Source: CALBPI01 sp045110335 (lineage in GTDB: Bacteria; Pseudomonadota; Gammaproteobacteria; Steroidobacterales; Woeseiaceae). Taken from it: 64,000 nt of DNA. The translations under genes and the position numbers were made by a program. Location of the stretch: NCBI GenBank assembly GCA_045110335.1, contig JBGCGB010000006.1:50949-114948 (forward strand), in the 5' to 3' direction. The first letter of the stretch is position 1. The number at the start of each line of letters is the position of its first letter. Shown one piece after another: positions 45,510-53,686 of this stretch. Under the pieces are notes generated by a model, which worked only from the letters and a program-made list of their open reading frames with translations, was not told the origin of the DNA and ran no database searches.

Positions 45510-46299
45510 GCCTGCCCGGCGAAAAGTCTAGCGCCACTACATCCTCATTATCGAAACTGTAGTTGCGCCATTGCAAGATGGTGCGACGCCCATTCTGGAC
45601 ATTGCTCATGATCATTTCAGCAGGGCGCCAATATTGTTCTCCATACTGCTGATGATCTTTTGCAATCAGTGTTTTCAGCAAAGCGCCGCCACGATCGTAA
45701 TAGTCGGCTTTGAGCAGTCGCAATTCGGCTTTATCGAGCCATACTTCCTGGCGGCTATACCCCGATTGCTCAGTTGGGATGCGTTCAATGTGGAAACAAT
45801 CAACGCCCGCGAAAACAGCGTCGCCAATCAGTCGATAGCGATATTTGTCGACTTCATCGTTGCCGAGGTCTTCATAAGAAAACTCGCTCGACATGAACGC
45901 ACCATTACGCCGGTTCGCGGCAATACGTTTGACGCGCTTGAGGGCAGGCAGATAAAGCCATTGGTCGCTAGGGCTGTCGCTGTGGCTATGCGTTAGAAAG
46001 GCGGTGCCGCGGACGTCGGCAGGATCTTCGAAAAAGAGAATGGTGCGATCACCGTCATCGGCGACCTCGAGCGTCTTGCTGCGGATCGTTCGTGCCACGC
46101 TGTTACCACGGCCATCGAATAAGGTCATGGTCATATCGGAACGGGAATTGGTGAAGCCATTGTCACGGCGCGCCGCCTCATCGGCGATAGCTCGTCCATT
46201 GGTTTCAGCACTGTTATCCGGCGACAATCCAGGTATGTCGGCTGCAGCGGTATTGATGGCCAAGAGGCTGCATAGCGCGATGACGATTAACGGTTTCAT
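45493..46299 (-). CDS. LolA-like outer-membrane lipoprotein-sorting family protein
   Basis: A 268-residue periplasmic protein with a signal peptide (MKPLIVIALCSLLAINTAAA). The mature part has the pattern of the uncharacterised LolA-like group: 'MTLFDGRGNSVARTIRSKTL', DRTILFFEDPADVRGTAFLTHSH, DQWLYLPALKRVKRIAANRRNGAFMSSEFSYEDL, and RQEVWLDK. These usually occur with an RND/MMPL exporter, absent here. ATG 46299 is preferred; the open frame extends to 46422 without a signal. It is upstream of, and overlaps, the barrel gene. Confidence 0.86.
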   Translation of the reverse strand: MKPLIVIALCSLLAINTAAADIPGLSPDNSAETNGRAIADEAARRDNGFTNSRSDMTMTLFDGRGNSVARTIRSKTLEVADDGDRTILFFEDPADVRGTAFLTHSHSDSPSDQWLYLPALKRVKRIAANRRNGAFMSSEFSYEDLGNDEVDKYRYRLIGDAVFAGVDCFHIERIPTEQSGYSRQEVWLDKAELRLLKADYYDRGGALLKTLIAKDHQQYGEQYWRPAEMIMSNVQNGRRTILQWRNYSFDNEDVVALDFSPGRLDSIR

Positions 46300-46383
46300 A
46301 AAGACATCATACCAGTGAGCGGTGTGATCAAAACGCCTACTGTCTTGGGCCGTCACAAAAAGCGGGTTGTCGATGTCACGTCG

Positions 46384-46402
46384 AAAAAAAGGGGACACCC
46401 CT
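46384..46402 (-). terminator. Short intrinsic terminator of the AgcS symporter gene
   Basis: AGGGG and CCCCT pair around a 3-base loop (46390-46402), followed on the minus strand by TTTTTTT. The stem is short, so efficiency is uncertain; it lies 70 bases after the stop. Confidence 0.55.
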
Positions 46403-46472
46403 CTGGCGAACTTGTTGGTCAAGTCGCTAGAAAGGCATCCCCGCTTTCAGCGTCAGGGGTGTATGCAACTAC

Positions 46473-48152
46473 TTAGGAAGCAGCGTTCTCCGCATCCACT
46501 TCACCGGACTTCAGCTTAACGATATACGCCTTGTATGCGCGTATTGCTTGGTAGCCCATGATCCACATGATCGGCACGTTAGCAAACAACATGACGCCGG
46601 TACCTACACCGGTCATGTTATCGAGATCGGCATCGGTTTCGATCAGGCCGAGCGTTGCAATGATGATTAGCAGACAGAAAATGAGCTTGTAAGGCAAAAC
46701 GGATTTTTCGCCGGCTAGGAAAACCATGCCTTGTTCGCCGTAGTAGCTCCACGAGATCATGGTTGATATTGCGAACAGCCAAGAAGCTAAGGTCACGAGC
46801 CACATCCCGAGACCCGGTTGTACGGTATCGAAAGCTTTCGCGGTTAGCGTGGCGCCAACGTAGCTTGGATAAACGCCCAGATCAATCATTCTTGGATCGC
46901 CGGTGCTCTCGATCGGTGTCCATTGAATCAACGGGCCGGTGGCGCTTTCGACAACAATGCCTTCAAGTTTGTGCAGATTATTGCCAGTGTTGGCGTTTTG
47001 ATCTGCCTCGACAATCATGTAGACGTTGGTACCGATGCCCAGTTCATCACTAGCGGGTGCGGTTGAATCCTCAACCTGCCAAAGGCCGTCCGCTGTCTTC
47101 GCGACGAATGGTTCAACGTTGAGTGTCCCCGCTGCATCACGATTCCAGACACCGGTCGATAGGATGATCAGCGCGGTGAATGTACAAACGACGATCGTGT
47201 CAATGAATGGCTCCAGACCCGCGACGATGCCTTCACGCACCGGCTCGTCGGTTTTTGCAGCTGAGTGTGCAATCGGCGAAGAGCCTTGTCCCGCTTCGTT
47301 CGAGAACAACGCGCGTTTCATGCCAATCAGGAAGCCGTAGGCAACGGTGCCACCAAGGAAGGCGCCGGTTGCTTCTTGCGGATTGAATGCGCCGGTGATG
47401 ATCAAGGCAAACATCTCCGGAATCTTGTCGATATTGACGGCCAGTACCCAGATGCCCGCGAGCAAATACAAGCCAACCATGAACGGCACGAGCGTGCCGG
47501 CAACCTTACCAATTCGCTTGATGCCACCAATAATGACGGAACCGACAATGACCGCGAGGATAATGCCGCTGATGTAGCTCGGTACGCCGAAGTAGCTTTC
47601 GGTGATTTCGCCCACGTTCCAAGCCTGGAACATATTGCCGCCGGTCGCTGTAGAAACCAGAAGTGTCAGGCAAAAGATAACGCCGATAGTTTTACCAAGA
47701 GCGGCAAGTTTCGGGCTGATCTTTGGCAGGCCTTCACTAATGACCCACATCGGCCCGCCATGCGGATTTTCCGGATCACTGGTGTTGCGATACAGCATTG
47801 ATAGCGTGACTTCGGTGATTTTGATGGCCATGCCGACAAAGCCGACAACCCACATCCAGAAGATGGCGCCCGGTCCGCCCAACGCGATGGCCAGCGCGAC
47901 GCCGCCAATGTTCCCCAGTCCGACCGTTGCCGATAACGCGGCAGATAGCGCCTGAAAGTGACTAATGGCGCCCGGATCGTCCGGATTATCGTATTTGCCT
48001 CGAACGACCGAGACGCCGTGTGTCAGCGCCCGATATTGTGCAAATCCACTCCAGATAGTGAATAAAACACCAGTGCCAAGCAGTGCGTAAAGGACCGGCT
48101 GTGCCCATAGAATGGCATTACTGACAGCCAGAAAATTACTCAAACCTTCCAT
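46473..48152 (-). CDS. Sodium:alanine (AgcS-family) symporter with an inserted domain
   Basis: A 559-residue sodium-coupled amino-acid transporter. Family marks: 'SALSATVGLGNIGGVALAI', GPGAIFWMWVVGFVGMA, KITEV, and the signature 'MKRALFSNEAGQGSSPIAHSAAKT'. AgcS proteins usually have about 450-480 residues; the extra length is a hydrophilic insert at about 340-430 (GTLNVEPFV to IDLGVYPSYVG) between two membrane spans, next to LSTGVWN. About ten to eleven transmembrane segments are visible. It stands alone; its substrate could be alanine or glycine. Confidence 0.93.
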   Translation of the reverse strand: MEGLSNFLAVSNAILWAQPVLYALLGTGVLFTIWSGFAQYRALTHGVSVVRGKYDNPDDPGAISHFQALSAALSATVGLGNIGGVALAIALGGPGAIFWMWVVGFVGMAIKITEVTLSMLYRNTSDPENPHGGPMWVISEGLPKISPKLAALGKTIGVIFCLTLLVSTATGGNMFQAWNVGEITESYFGVPSYISGIILAVIVGSVIIGGIKRIGKVAGTLVPFMVGLYLLAGIWVLAVNIDKIPEMFALIITGAFNPQEATGAFLGGTVAYGFLIGMKRALFSNEAGQGSSPIAHSAAKTDEPVREGIVAGLEPFIDTIVVCTFTALIILSTGVWNRDAAGTLNVEPFVAKTADGLWQVEDSTAPASDELGIGTNVYMIVEADQNANTGNNLHKLEGIVVESATGPLIQWTPIESTGDPRMIDLGVYPSYVGATLTAKAFDTVQPGLGMWLVTLASWLFAISTMISWSYYGEQGMVFLAGEKSVLPYKLIFCLLIIIATLGLIETDADLDNMTGVGTGVMLFANVPIMWIMGYQAIRAYKAYIVKLKSGEVDAENAAS

Positions 48153-48273
48153 AAAATTCCCCGAGGTCTGTTTTTAGACATAACGCAGCCGATAGTTATT
48201 GTTATCTGACCGCGCGCGACAAAACGGTTGCCGCATCAGCGCGCTACTATAGCAGACGCTAGCAAAGAGTCGG

Positions 48274-49560
48274 CTAGCTGCCGGAAACGATCGCCGTGAC
48301 GCCCATGCCGCCAGCTGTGCAGATCGAAATCAAGCCACGTCCGCCACCATGCTCATGTAGTGTTTTGGCCAAGGTCGCCAGAATACGGCCGCCAGTCGCG
48401 GCGAACGGATGCCCGACCGCCAGACTGCTGCCTTTTACGTTTAGGCGGTCACGATCGATCGCGCCGAGCGCCTGTTCACGGCCGAGTCGTTCCCGACAGA
48501 ACGAATCTGATTCCCAGGCTTTCATCGTTGCCAGCGTTTGTGCGGCGAACGCCTCGTGGATTTCGTAAAAGTCGAAATCCTGAAGGCCAAGGTTCGCATC
48601 CTTAAGCATGTCAGAGACGGCGTAAGCGGGGGCCATCAACAAACCTTCATCGTTGACGAAATTGACCGCAGCGACTTTGCAAAAATCGAGGTAAGCGAGC
48701 ACAGGCAGATTGTGTTCGGCGGCCCAGGTCTCGCTGGCGAGCAAGACCGCGGAAGCACCATCGGTCAGCGGCGTGCTGTTGCCGGCGGTCATGGTGCCAG
48801 CATCACTTCGGTCAAATGCCGGGCGAAGTTTGGCTAGTTTTTCCAAGCTGCTGTCGCTGCGAATGTTGTTGTCGCGCGTTAAGCCTTCGAACGGCGTAAT
48901 CAGGTCTTCGAAGAAACCCGCCTCATAGGCGGCATGGGCTCTTTGATGACTGGTTAATGCGAGTTGATCCTGATCAGTCCGGGAGATAGACCATTCTTTC
49001 GCGGTAATTTCGGTACTTTGACCCATTGAAAGTTTAGTGCGCGGCTCTTCGACGCCGGGTAGGACAGGTTTGAAATGCCGGGGGCGTAATCTAAACCATG
49101 GCTTGATACGTTGTCCGAAGCTGCGCCCACGGTAACTGGCCATCATGATCGCGCGGTATTCATCGTCGTAAACAATAGGCGGATCGCTCACGGTGTCGGT
49201 ACCGGCACCAATGCCCGCTTCAATTTGGCCGAGGGCAATCTTGTTGGCGATCATGACAGCGCCAGACAGGCTGGTGCCACAAGCACGCTGAATATCAAAA
49301 GCCGGTGTGGTCGGCGCGAGACCGGAGCTTAGGACGGCTTCCCGGGCGAGGTTCCAATCGCGCGAGTGTTTGATCACTGCGCCCAAAGAGACATCGCCAA
49401 GATGTTGGCCTTGCAAACCGTACTGATCGACAAGCCCCTTCAGTGTGGCGCTCATCATGTCGAGATTTGAACAACGCTTATACGCTGTGTGTGAGCGGGC
49501 AAAGGGGATACGTGTACCACCGACAATGGCGACGCGGCGAGACTTTCCGTCGTGCAACAT
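48274..49560 (-). CDS. Acetyl-CoA C-acyltransferase (thiolase)
   Basis: A 428-residue thiolase that cleaves or forms 3-ketoacyl-CoA. The acylated nucleophile is Cys94 in IQRACGTSLSGA; the second-half residues are EIHEAFAAQ with the histidine and CTAGGMG with the acid-base cysteine; NVKGSSLAVGHPFAATGGR is the glycine-histidine block. The long middle loop region (residues 140-190) is like FadI/trifunctional beta subunits rather than the short PhaA type. No fadJ partner is nearby. ATG 49560 has AGGAG seven bases upstream. Confidence 0.93.
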   Translation of the reverse strand: MLHDGKSRRVAIVGGTRIPFARSHTAYKRCSNLDMMSATLKGLVDQYGLQGQHLGDVSLGAVIKHSRDWNLAREAVLSSGLAPTTPAFDIQRACGTSLSGAVMIANKIALGQIEAGIGAGTDTVSDPPIVYDDEYRAIMMASYRGRSFGQRIKPWFRLRPRHFKPVLPGVEEPRTKLSMGQSTEITAKEWSISRTDQDQLALTSHQRAHAAYEAGFFEDLITPFEGLTRDNNIRSDSSLEKLAKLRPAFDRSDAGTMTAGNSTPLTDGASAVLLASETWAAEHNLPVLAYLDFCKVAAVNFVNDEGLLMAPAYAVSDMLKDANLGLQDFDFYEIHEAFAAQTLATMKAWESDSFCRERLGREQALGAIDRDRLNVKGSSLAVGHPFAATGGRILATLAKTLHEHGGGRGLISICTAGGMGVTAIVSGS

Positions 49561-49705
49561 ACTGGGCTCCTGTTTGGGCAGCGCAATCACATTGCGCCCG
49601 ATAAGCTAAACCGGAAGGTTACCAAATCACTCCGTTACATGCGGCGGTCGCGTGATAATCTCGCTGCTTGATCGCGATTACCTCCAGCCGAAGCCCTTCC
49701 TATCC

Positions 49706-51094
49706 ATGAATCTAAGACATCCAAAAGACTGGTTGCCCGAGCTAAAAGGTCTGCTCTTTTTAGCGACGCCGTTGATTGTCAATAATCTTGCGCTCGCCGG
49801 AATGGGGCTGGCCGATACCTTAATGTCCGGTCGGCTGGGCGCAGAATCGCAAGCGGCCGTCGGTGTCGGCAGCAGCGTCTGGATGTTGTTTTTTCTCGTC
49901 GCACTCGGCGTGCTGATGGCGATCTCGCCGATTGGTTCTGCGCATCGTGGTGCAGGACGTGGTCATTTGATTGGTCGATACGCTCGTCAGGGGTTTTGGC
50001 TCAGTCTCGGGTTATCAACGGCGGCGGTACTGACGATGATTTTCGTCGCGGTACCTGGTTTGTCGGTCATTGGCATCGACCCAAGCTTTCGGCCGTTGGC
50101 GGGCGGCTATTTGATTGGCATTGTTTGTGGTGCGCCAGCGGGCTTCGCTTATCTTGTACTGCGCTATACGACTGAAGCGATCGGCTGGACGCGACCGGTC
50201 ATGTTTGTCTCTGTTAGTGCCTTGCCGGTCAATGTCTTTTTCAACTATGTCTTGATGTTTGGCAAGTTGGGCGCGCCAGAGCTTGGCGCGGCAGGTGCCG
50301 GTTATGCCAGCGCGATTACGATGTGGTACATGTTTTTCGCTTTGCTGACCTTCATGTTGCTGCACAAGCGTTATCGCAGCTTTGATATTTTCTCATTGGG
50401 GCGAGGCCCGCAGTGGCAGGAGATGCGGGAGATATTGGCGTTAGGGCTTCCGATCATGGTCAGTATCATCGCCGAAGCAGGACTCTTTGGGGCCGTTGCC
50501 TTGTTAATGGGCAAGCTGTCGGCGGAAATTGCGGCAGGTCACTTGGTGGCGACCAACTACGCGACAACGATGTTTATGGTGCCGATGGGTATCAATGGTG
50601 CGCTCACCGTGTTGGTGAGCAATGCGATGGGACAGGGTGATATTGCGCTGGCACGATTCCGCGGCAAGCTGGGCATCCTTTGTTGCACCGGTTTCATGAT
50701 GGTGTCCGCGTTGGGCTTGTTACTGTTTCGGGAAACGATTGTCGGCTGGTACACCCAGGATCCGATGGTTGTAGAAGTGGCGATTAGTTTGCTACTGGTC
50801 GCGGCGGTCTTCCAAGTGTCAGATGGCATTCAAGTGGGGGCGGCGGGCGCACTGCGTGGTTTGCATGACACGCGTATGCCCATGTACCTGACGACGTTTT
50901 CCTACTGGGTGATCGGATTCCCGATGGCTTATGCTGCGGCATTGCCATTGGCGATGTCGCCACCGATGATCTGGGCAGGATTTGTGGCGGGTCTCACCGT
51001 CGCTGCGATATTGCTCGTCAGTCGCTTTCTTTGGATTTCGAAACAGGAAACGCGTCTGCTAGCGAACGCCGGTCATCGCGCCAAGGTTTCATGA
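49706..51094 (+). CDS. MATE-family multidrug/sodium efflux transporter
   Basis: A 462-residue membrane protein with twelve hydrophobic segments in two similar halves. It opens with 'LKGLLFLATPLIVNNLALAGMGLADTLMSGRLG', the classic MATE N-terminus, and has 'IGWTRPVMFVSVSALPVNVFFNYVLMFG' and 'DGIQVGAAGALRGLHDTRMP'. MATE proteins use a sodium or proton gradient to export cationic drugs. ATG 49706 suits the family; the open frame extends to a GTG at 49652, and neither has a strong ribosome site. Its stop overlaps the convergent DUF924 gene by six bases. Confidence 0.92.
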   Translation: MNLRHPKDWLPELKGLLFLATPLIVNNLALAGMGLADTLMSGRLGAESQAAVGVGSSVWMLFFLVALGVLMAISPIGSAHRGAGRGHLIGRYARQGFWLSLGLSTAAVLTMIFVAVPGLSVIGIDPSFRPLAGGYLIGIVCGAPAGFAYLVLRYTTEAIGWTRPVMFVSVSALPVNVFFNYVLMFGKLGAPELGAAGAGYASAITMWYMFFALLTFMLLHKRYRSFDIFSLGRGPQWQEMREILALGLPIMVSIIAEAGLFGAVALLMGKLSAEIAAGHLVATNYATTMFMVPMGINGALTVLVSNAMGQGDIALARFRGKLGILCCTGFMMVSALGLLLFRETIVGWYTQDPMVVEVAISLLLVAAVFQVSDGIQVGAAGALRGLHDTRMPMYLTTFSYWVIGFPMAYAAALPLAMSPPMIWAGFVAGLTVAAILLVSRFLWISKQETRLLANAGHRAKVS

Positions 51095-51733
51095 TTGGCC
51101 AAACGTTGGACCGTCTCCGAGGAACTCTTGTTCCTGAGCGGTGCTTTCCCGACCCAGTATCGCATTGCGATGGGGGAAGCGACCGAATTGTTCGATGATA
51201 TCCCGGTGTAAGTCCGCGAAGTCTGAAACCGTTTCGAAGGTCTCTTTTTCAGACGGTGATGCATGTTTGATCAAGCTTCTAAAAATAATGACCGACTTAG
51301 CCTGAACTTTTTGTGATTCGACATGTTGCATCGGCATAAAGAAAAAAACTTTCTGGATCGGCGATAGCTGTTGATCCTGCTTGGCCTTGGCGCCTTCGAT
51401 GCATAGTTTCAGCGCGACTTTATCGTGGCTAAAGGCTTCAGGCTTGCCGCGATAAACGTTTCGCCGAAACTGGTCTAACACCAGAATCAGGGCCAGTCTG
51501 CCGAGTGGTGTTTTGGTCCAGTGATCGAGCTCGCCATTGGCAGCGCGCTTGATCGTCTTACCGAACCGGTGCCGTAAATGAATGTCGATCTCGGGGTTCT
51601 CACTGAACCAGTAGTTCATCCGGCCGTCGAGGCCAGGCGAGTTGTTCTCCCGGTCGCGAAACCACAAGTCCAAGATGCTATGAATTTCGCCGCTGTCCTC
51701 TGGGCCTAAAGTATCTTGCACGCGCTGCTCCAT
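51089..51733 (-). CDS. DUF924 family protein
   Basis: A 214-residue helical protein with the DUF924 pattern: ILDLWFRD at the start, WFSENPEIDIHLRHRFG, 'LGRLALILVLDQFRRNVYRG', FFFMPMQHVES and the end 'FGRFPHRNAILGRESTAQE'. The family resembles tetratricopeptide-type helical folds and has no proven activity. It stands alone between convergent and divergent neighbours. Confidence 0.92.
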   Translation of the reverse strand: MEQRVQDTLGPEDSGEIHSILDLWFRDRENNSPGLDGRMNYWFSENPEIDIHLRHRFGKTIKRAANGELDHWTKTPLGRLALILVLDQFRRNVYRGKPEAFSHDKVALKLCIEGAKAKQDQQLSPIQKVFFFMPMQHVESQKVQAKSVIIFRSLIKHASPSEKETFETVSDFADLHRDIIEQFGRFPHRNAILGRESTAQEQEFLGDGPTFGQS

Positions 51734-51806
51734 TGCCCGTTATTGGTCGACTGCCAGATCATGAGCGCATTCTGACAGATTCACATGAGAATGCGATACT
51801 GCCGGT

Positions 51807-52253
51807 ATGAAACATCACATTTTTTTACGAATGCTCGTGATCGTCATGCTGTTAAGCGGTTGTGGTGCGCCGGACAGCGAGCAGCAAATCCGTGACTTGA
51901 TCAAGACCATGGCAAAAGCGGCTGAGGACGAAGAGCTGCGGCCTATCGCACGCGCGATTAGCGATGACTATCGAGATTTACGGGACAACGATAAAGCGTC
52001 GATTGTTCAAACCATGCGCGGCGTGATGTTCACAACGAATGGCCTGCTGATTCTTCCTGATATCCAAAAAATCGAGATAATTACGGAGAATTTCGCCGAA
52101 GTTTCGGTCCGGGTAAGGTTCGCGGGAGCAGACTGGGAACGCCTTCGCCTCAGGGGTTCCAGCTATTTGTTCGAGCTAGAACTTGCGAAAGACGGGAGCG
52201 ATTGGCTGGTTGTTTCAGCACGTTGGGCGCCCGGTGATGGGGAGCCTCGATAG
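51807..52253 (+). CDS. Small lipoprotein of unknown function
   Basis: A 148-residue lipoprotein: the signal has lipobox LSGC (Cys19). The mature part starts with a helix (SEQQIRDLIKTMAKAAEDEE), followed by strand-like segments 'FAEVSVRVRFAGADWERLRL' and 'LFELELAKDGSDWLVVSARW'; this resembles the NTF2-like fold, which I infer only from the pattern. It is the first of three successive lipoprotein genes on the plus strand. Confidence 0.75.
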   Translation: MKHHIFLRMLVIVMLLSGCGAPDSEQQIRDLIKTMAKAAEDEELRPIARAISDDYRDLRDNDKASIVQTMRGVMFTTNGLLILPDIQKIEIITENFAEVSVRVRFAGADWERLRLRGSSYLFELELAKDGSDWLVVSARWAPGDGEPR

Positions 52254-52340
52254 CCGGACTAGCGTTGCGTTACCGCTAACATCCATTACACTGGCGGCCA
52301 TTCACTTTGGGTAGTGATTATTTTGGGAGAGGATAAGGAA

Positions 52341-52757
52341 ATGACAATGTCTAAAAAATTATTGATGGGTCTGACAGCCTCATTGCTGGTCAGCCTGGCC
52401 GCTTGCGGTGGGGATAAGGCGAATGAAGAATCCATTTTGGATGCTGCTGCTGACAAGGCAGGTGCCGCTGCTGATAGTGCGAAAGAAATGGCGGGCGATG
52501 CGGTCGACGCGGCCGGTGATGCTGCCAATGCGGTTGGCGAGAAAGCCGGTGAAATGGCTGACGCTGCGGGCGAAAAAGCCGGCGAAATGGCTGATGCTGC
52601 GAAAGAAGCAGGTGCTGACGCAATGGAAGGCGCCAAAGAGATGGCGGGTGATGCCGTCGATGGCGCTGCCGATATGATCGAAGACGGCAAAAAGAAGGCC
52701 GGTGATTTGATGGATGACGCTGAGGCAGCCATCGAAGACGAAGTCGACGATTCCTGA
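52341..52757 (+). CDS. Alanine-rich repeat lipoprotein, LEA group 3-like
   Basis: A 138-residue lipoprotein (lipobox LAAC; Cys about residue 22). The rest is a low-complexity chain of 11-residue-like repeats such as EKAGEMADAAG and KEMAGDAVDAAG, ending in an acidic tail EDEVDDS. Such repeats are unfolded in water and form amphipathic helices on drying or on membranes, as in group 3 late-embryogenesis-abundant proteins; entericidin-like toxin relation is less likely because of length. ATG 52341 has GAGAGGATAAGGAA upstream. A strong terminator follows. Confidence 0.78.
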   Translation: MTMSKKLLMGLTASLLVSLAACGGDKANEESILDAAADKAGAAADSAKEMAGDAVDAAGDAANAVGEKAGEMADAAGEKAGEMADAAKEAGADAMEGAKEMAGDAVDGAADMIEDGKKKAGDLMDDAEAAIEDEVDDS

Positions 52758-52777
52758 TTGTAGGTGTCGTTAGGAAG

Positions 52778-52812
52778 AGCCTGTGCGATTTGTGTCGCGC
52801 GGGCTTTTTTTT
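52778..52812 (+). terminator. Intrinsic terminator after the alanine-rich lipoprotein
   Basis: An 11-bp stem (52778-52788 with 52795-52805), containing two G-U pairs, has a 6-base loop and is followed by eight T. Confidence 0.92.
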
Positions 52813-52831
52813 GCTCTGATAATATGTCGGC

Positions 52832-53302
52832 ATGAAAATGCTAAAAACCATCCGCGCCGCATTGCTGGCGACTCTAGTACTGCTTTCCGGCTGTGAAACG
52901 ATCGCTCAATCGTTATCGCCGCCTGATGTCCGACTATCCAACGTCCGGGTGCAGGAGATCAGCTCAACATCCCAGCAATTCCAGCTGACGTTTGCGGTTT
53001 CCAATCCCAACGCGATCGCATTGCCGGTGCGCGCGATCAACTATGGTGTTGAGTTGGGCGGATTGTCATTGGCGAGCGGATCAACATCCGAGGCGTTTCG
53101 GGTGCCTGCCAATGGTGACGGAGAATTCAGCATCACGGTCGAGGCGTCACTGATTGAAACTGTCAGGTTGCTGGGCACGCGATTGCTAAGCGGCGGAGCG
53201 CAGTCGCTCGACTACTCGGTGGGCGGTGACGTGGATATTGACTTGCCGTTTGTTAAGCCGCTGCCTTTCAGTAGCAGCGGAACCGTCTCAATCGCCCGAT
53301 AA
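52832..53302 (+). CDS. LEA type 2 (WHy-domain) lipoprotein
   Basis: A 156-residue lipoprotein with lipobox LSGC (Cys21). The mature part is a single LEA14/WHy beta-domain: 'PPDVRLSNVRVQEISSTSQQ', FAVSNPNAIALPVRAINYGVELGG (the NPN motif is characteristic), and late strands with VPANGDGEFSITVEA. Such proteins are linked to desiccation and stress tolerance. It follows the alanine-rich LEA-like gene after a terminator, so expression is separate although the theme is shared. Confidence 0.87.
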   Translation: MKMLKTIRAALLATLVLLSGCETIAQSLSPPDVRLSNVRVQEISSTSQQFQLTFAVSNPNAIALPVRAINYGVELGGLSLASGSTSEAFRVPANGDGEFSITVEASLIETVRLLGTRLLSGGAQSLDYSVGGDVDIDLPFVKPLPFSSSGTVSIAR

Positions 53303-53686
53303 AAGTCTCGGAATAGTTTCGCGCGTAACCGCGGTCAGACCGCAGCAGATAACGGCGGAACGTCGTTGTCTGCATCCAAGCCGTGAAACCGTTTAGAGGT
53401 CTAAATGCAGCCCGAATCTCCGCGATTTTCCGAAATTTTTGAGATTTTGACTGCATTTGTGACCCTGAAGGGTCACGTTTGCGGCAGGCGGGGATTTGTC
53501 GCACTGCCGCATTGGTGGCATAAATACCGAACGACAACTAGTTGGTAGTGAGGCTGTTCAGCCTAAATCCTACGAGCCGAGTCGTTACTACTGATACCCG
53601 GGGACTGCGGATACGGTGTGGTTTGGATGATCTCAAATCCGGACTGGATTCGCGGCGGGTGAGATTCGCCTGAAGGAAGCTATAAC
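53303..53686 (+). other. Hairpin-rich 384-bp leader before gltB
   Basis: No gene is supported. Six inverted repeats are visible: 53331-53343 (GCGGTC/GACCGC), ATGCAG 53405-53410 with CTGCAT 53451-53456, a perfect 8-bp stem 53459-53476, a 7-bp stem 53480-53486 with 53505-53511, CAACTAGTTG 53535-53544, and 53551-53564 (AGGCTG/CAGCCT). It may be a long 5' UTR with regulatory folds or carry operators for the gltBD operon. I recognise no known riboswitch family. Confidence 0.45.

Noticed and set aside
53268..53537. An 89-codon minus-strand frame in the gltB leader
   Set aside because: No ribosome site, no recognisable protein, and it overlaps the 3' end of the LEA gene.
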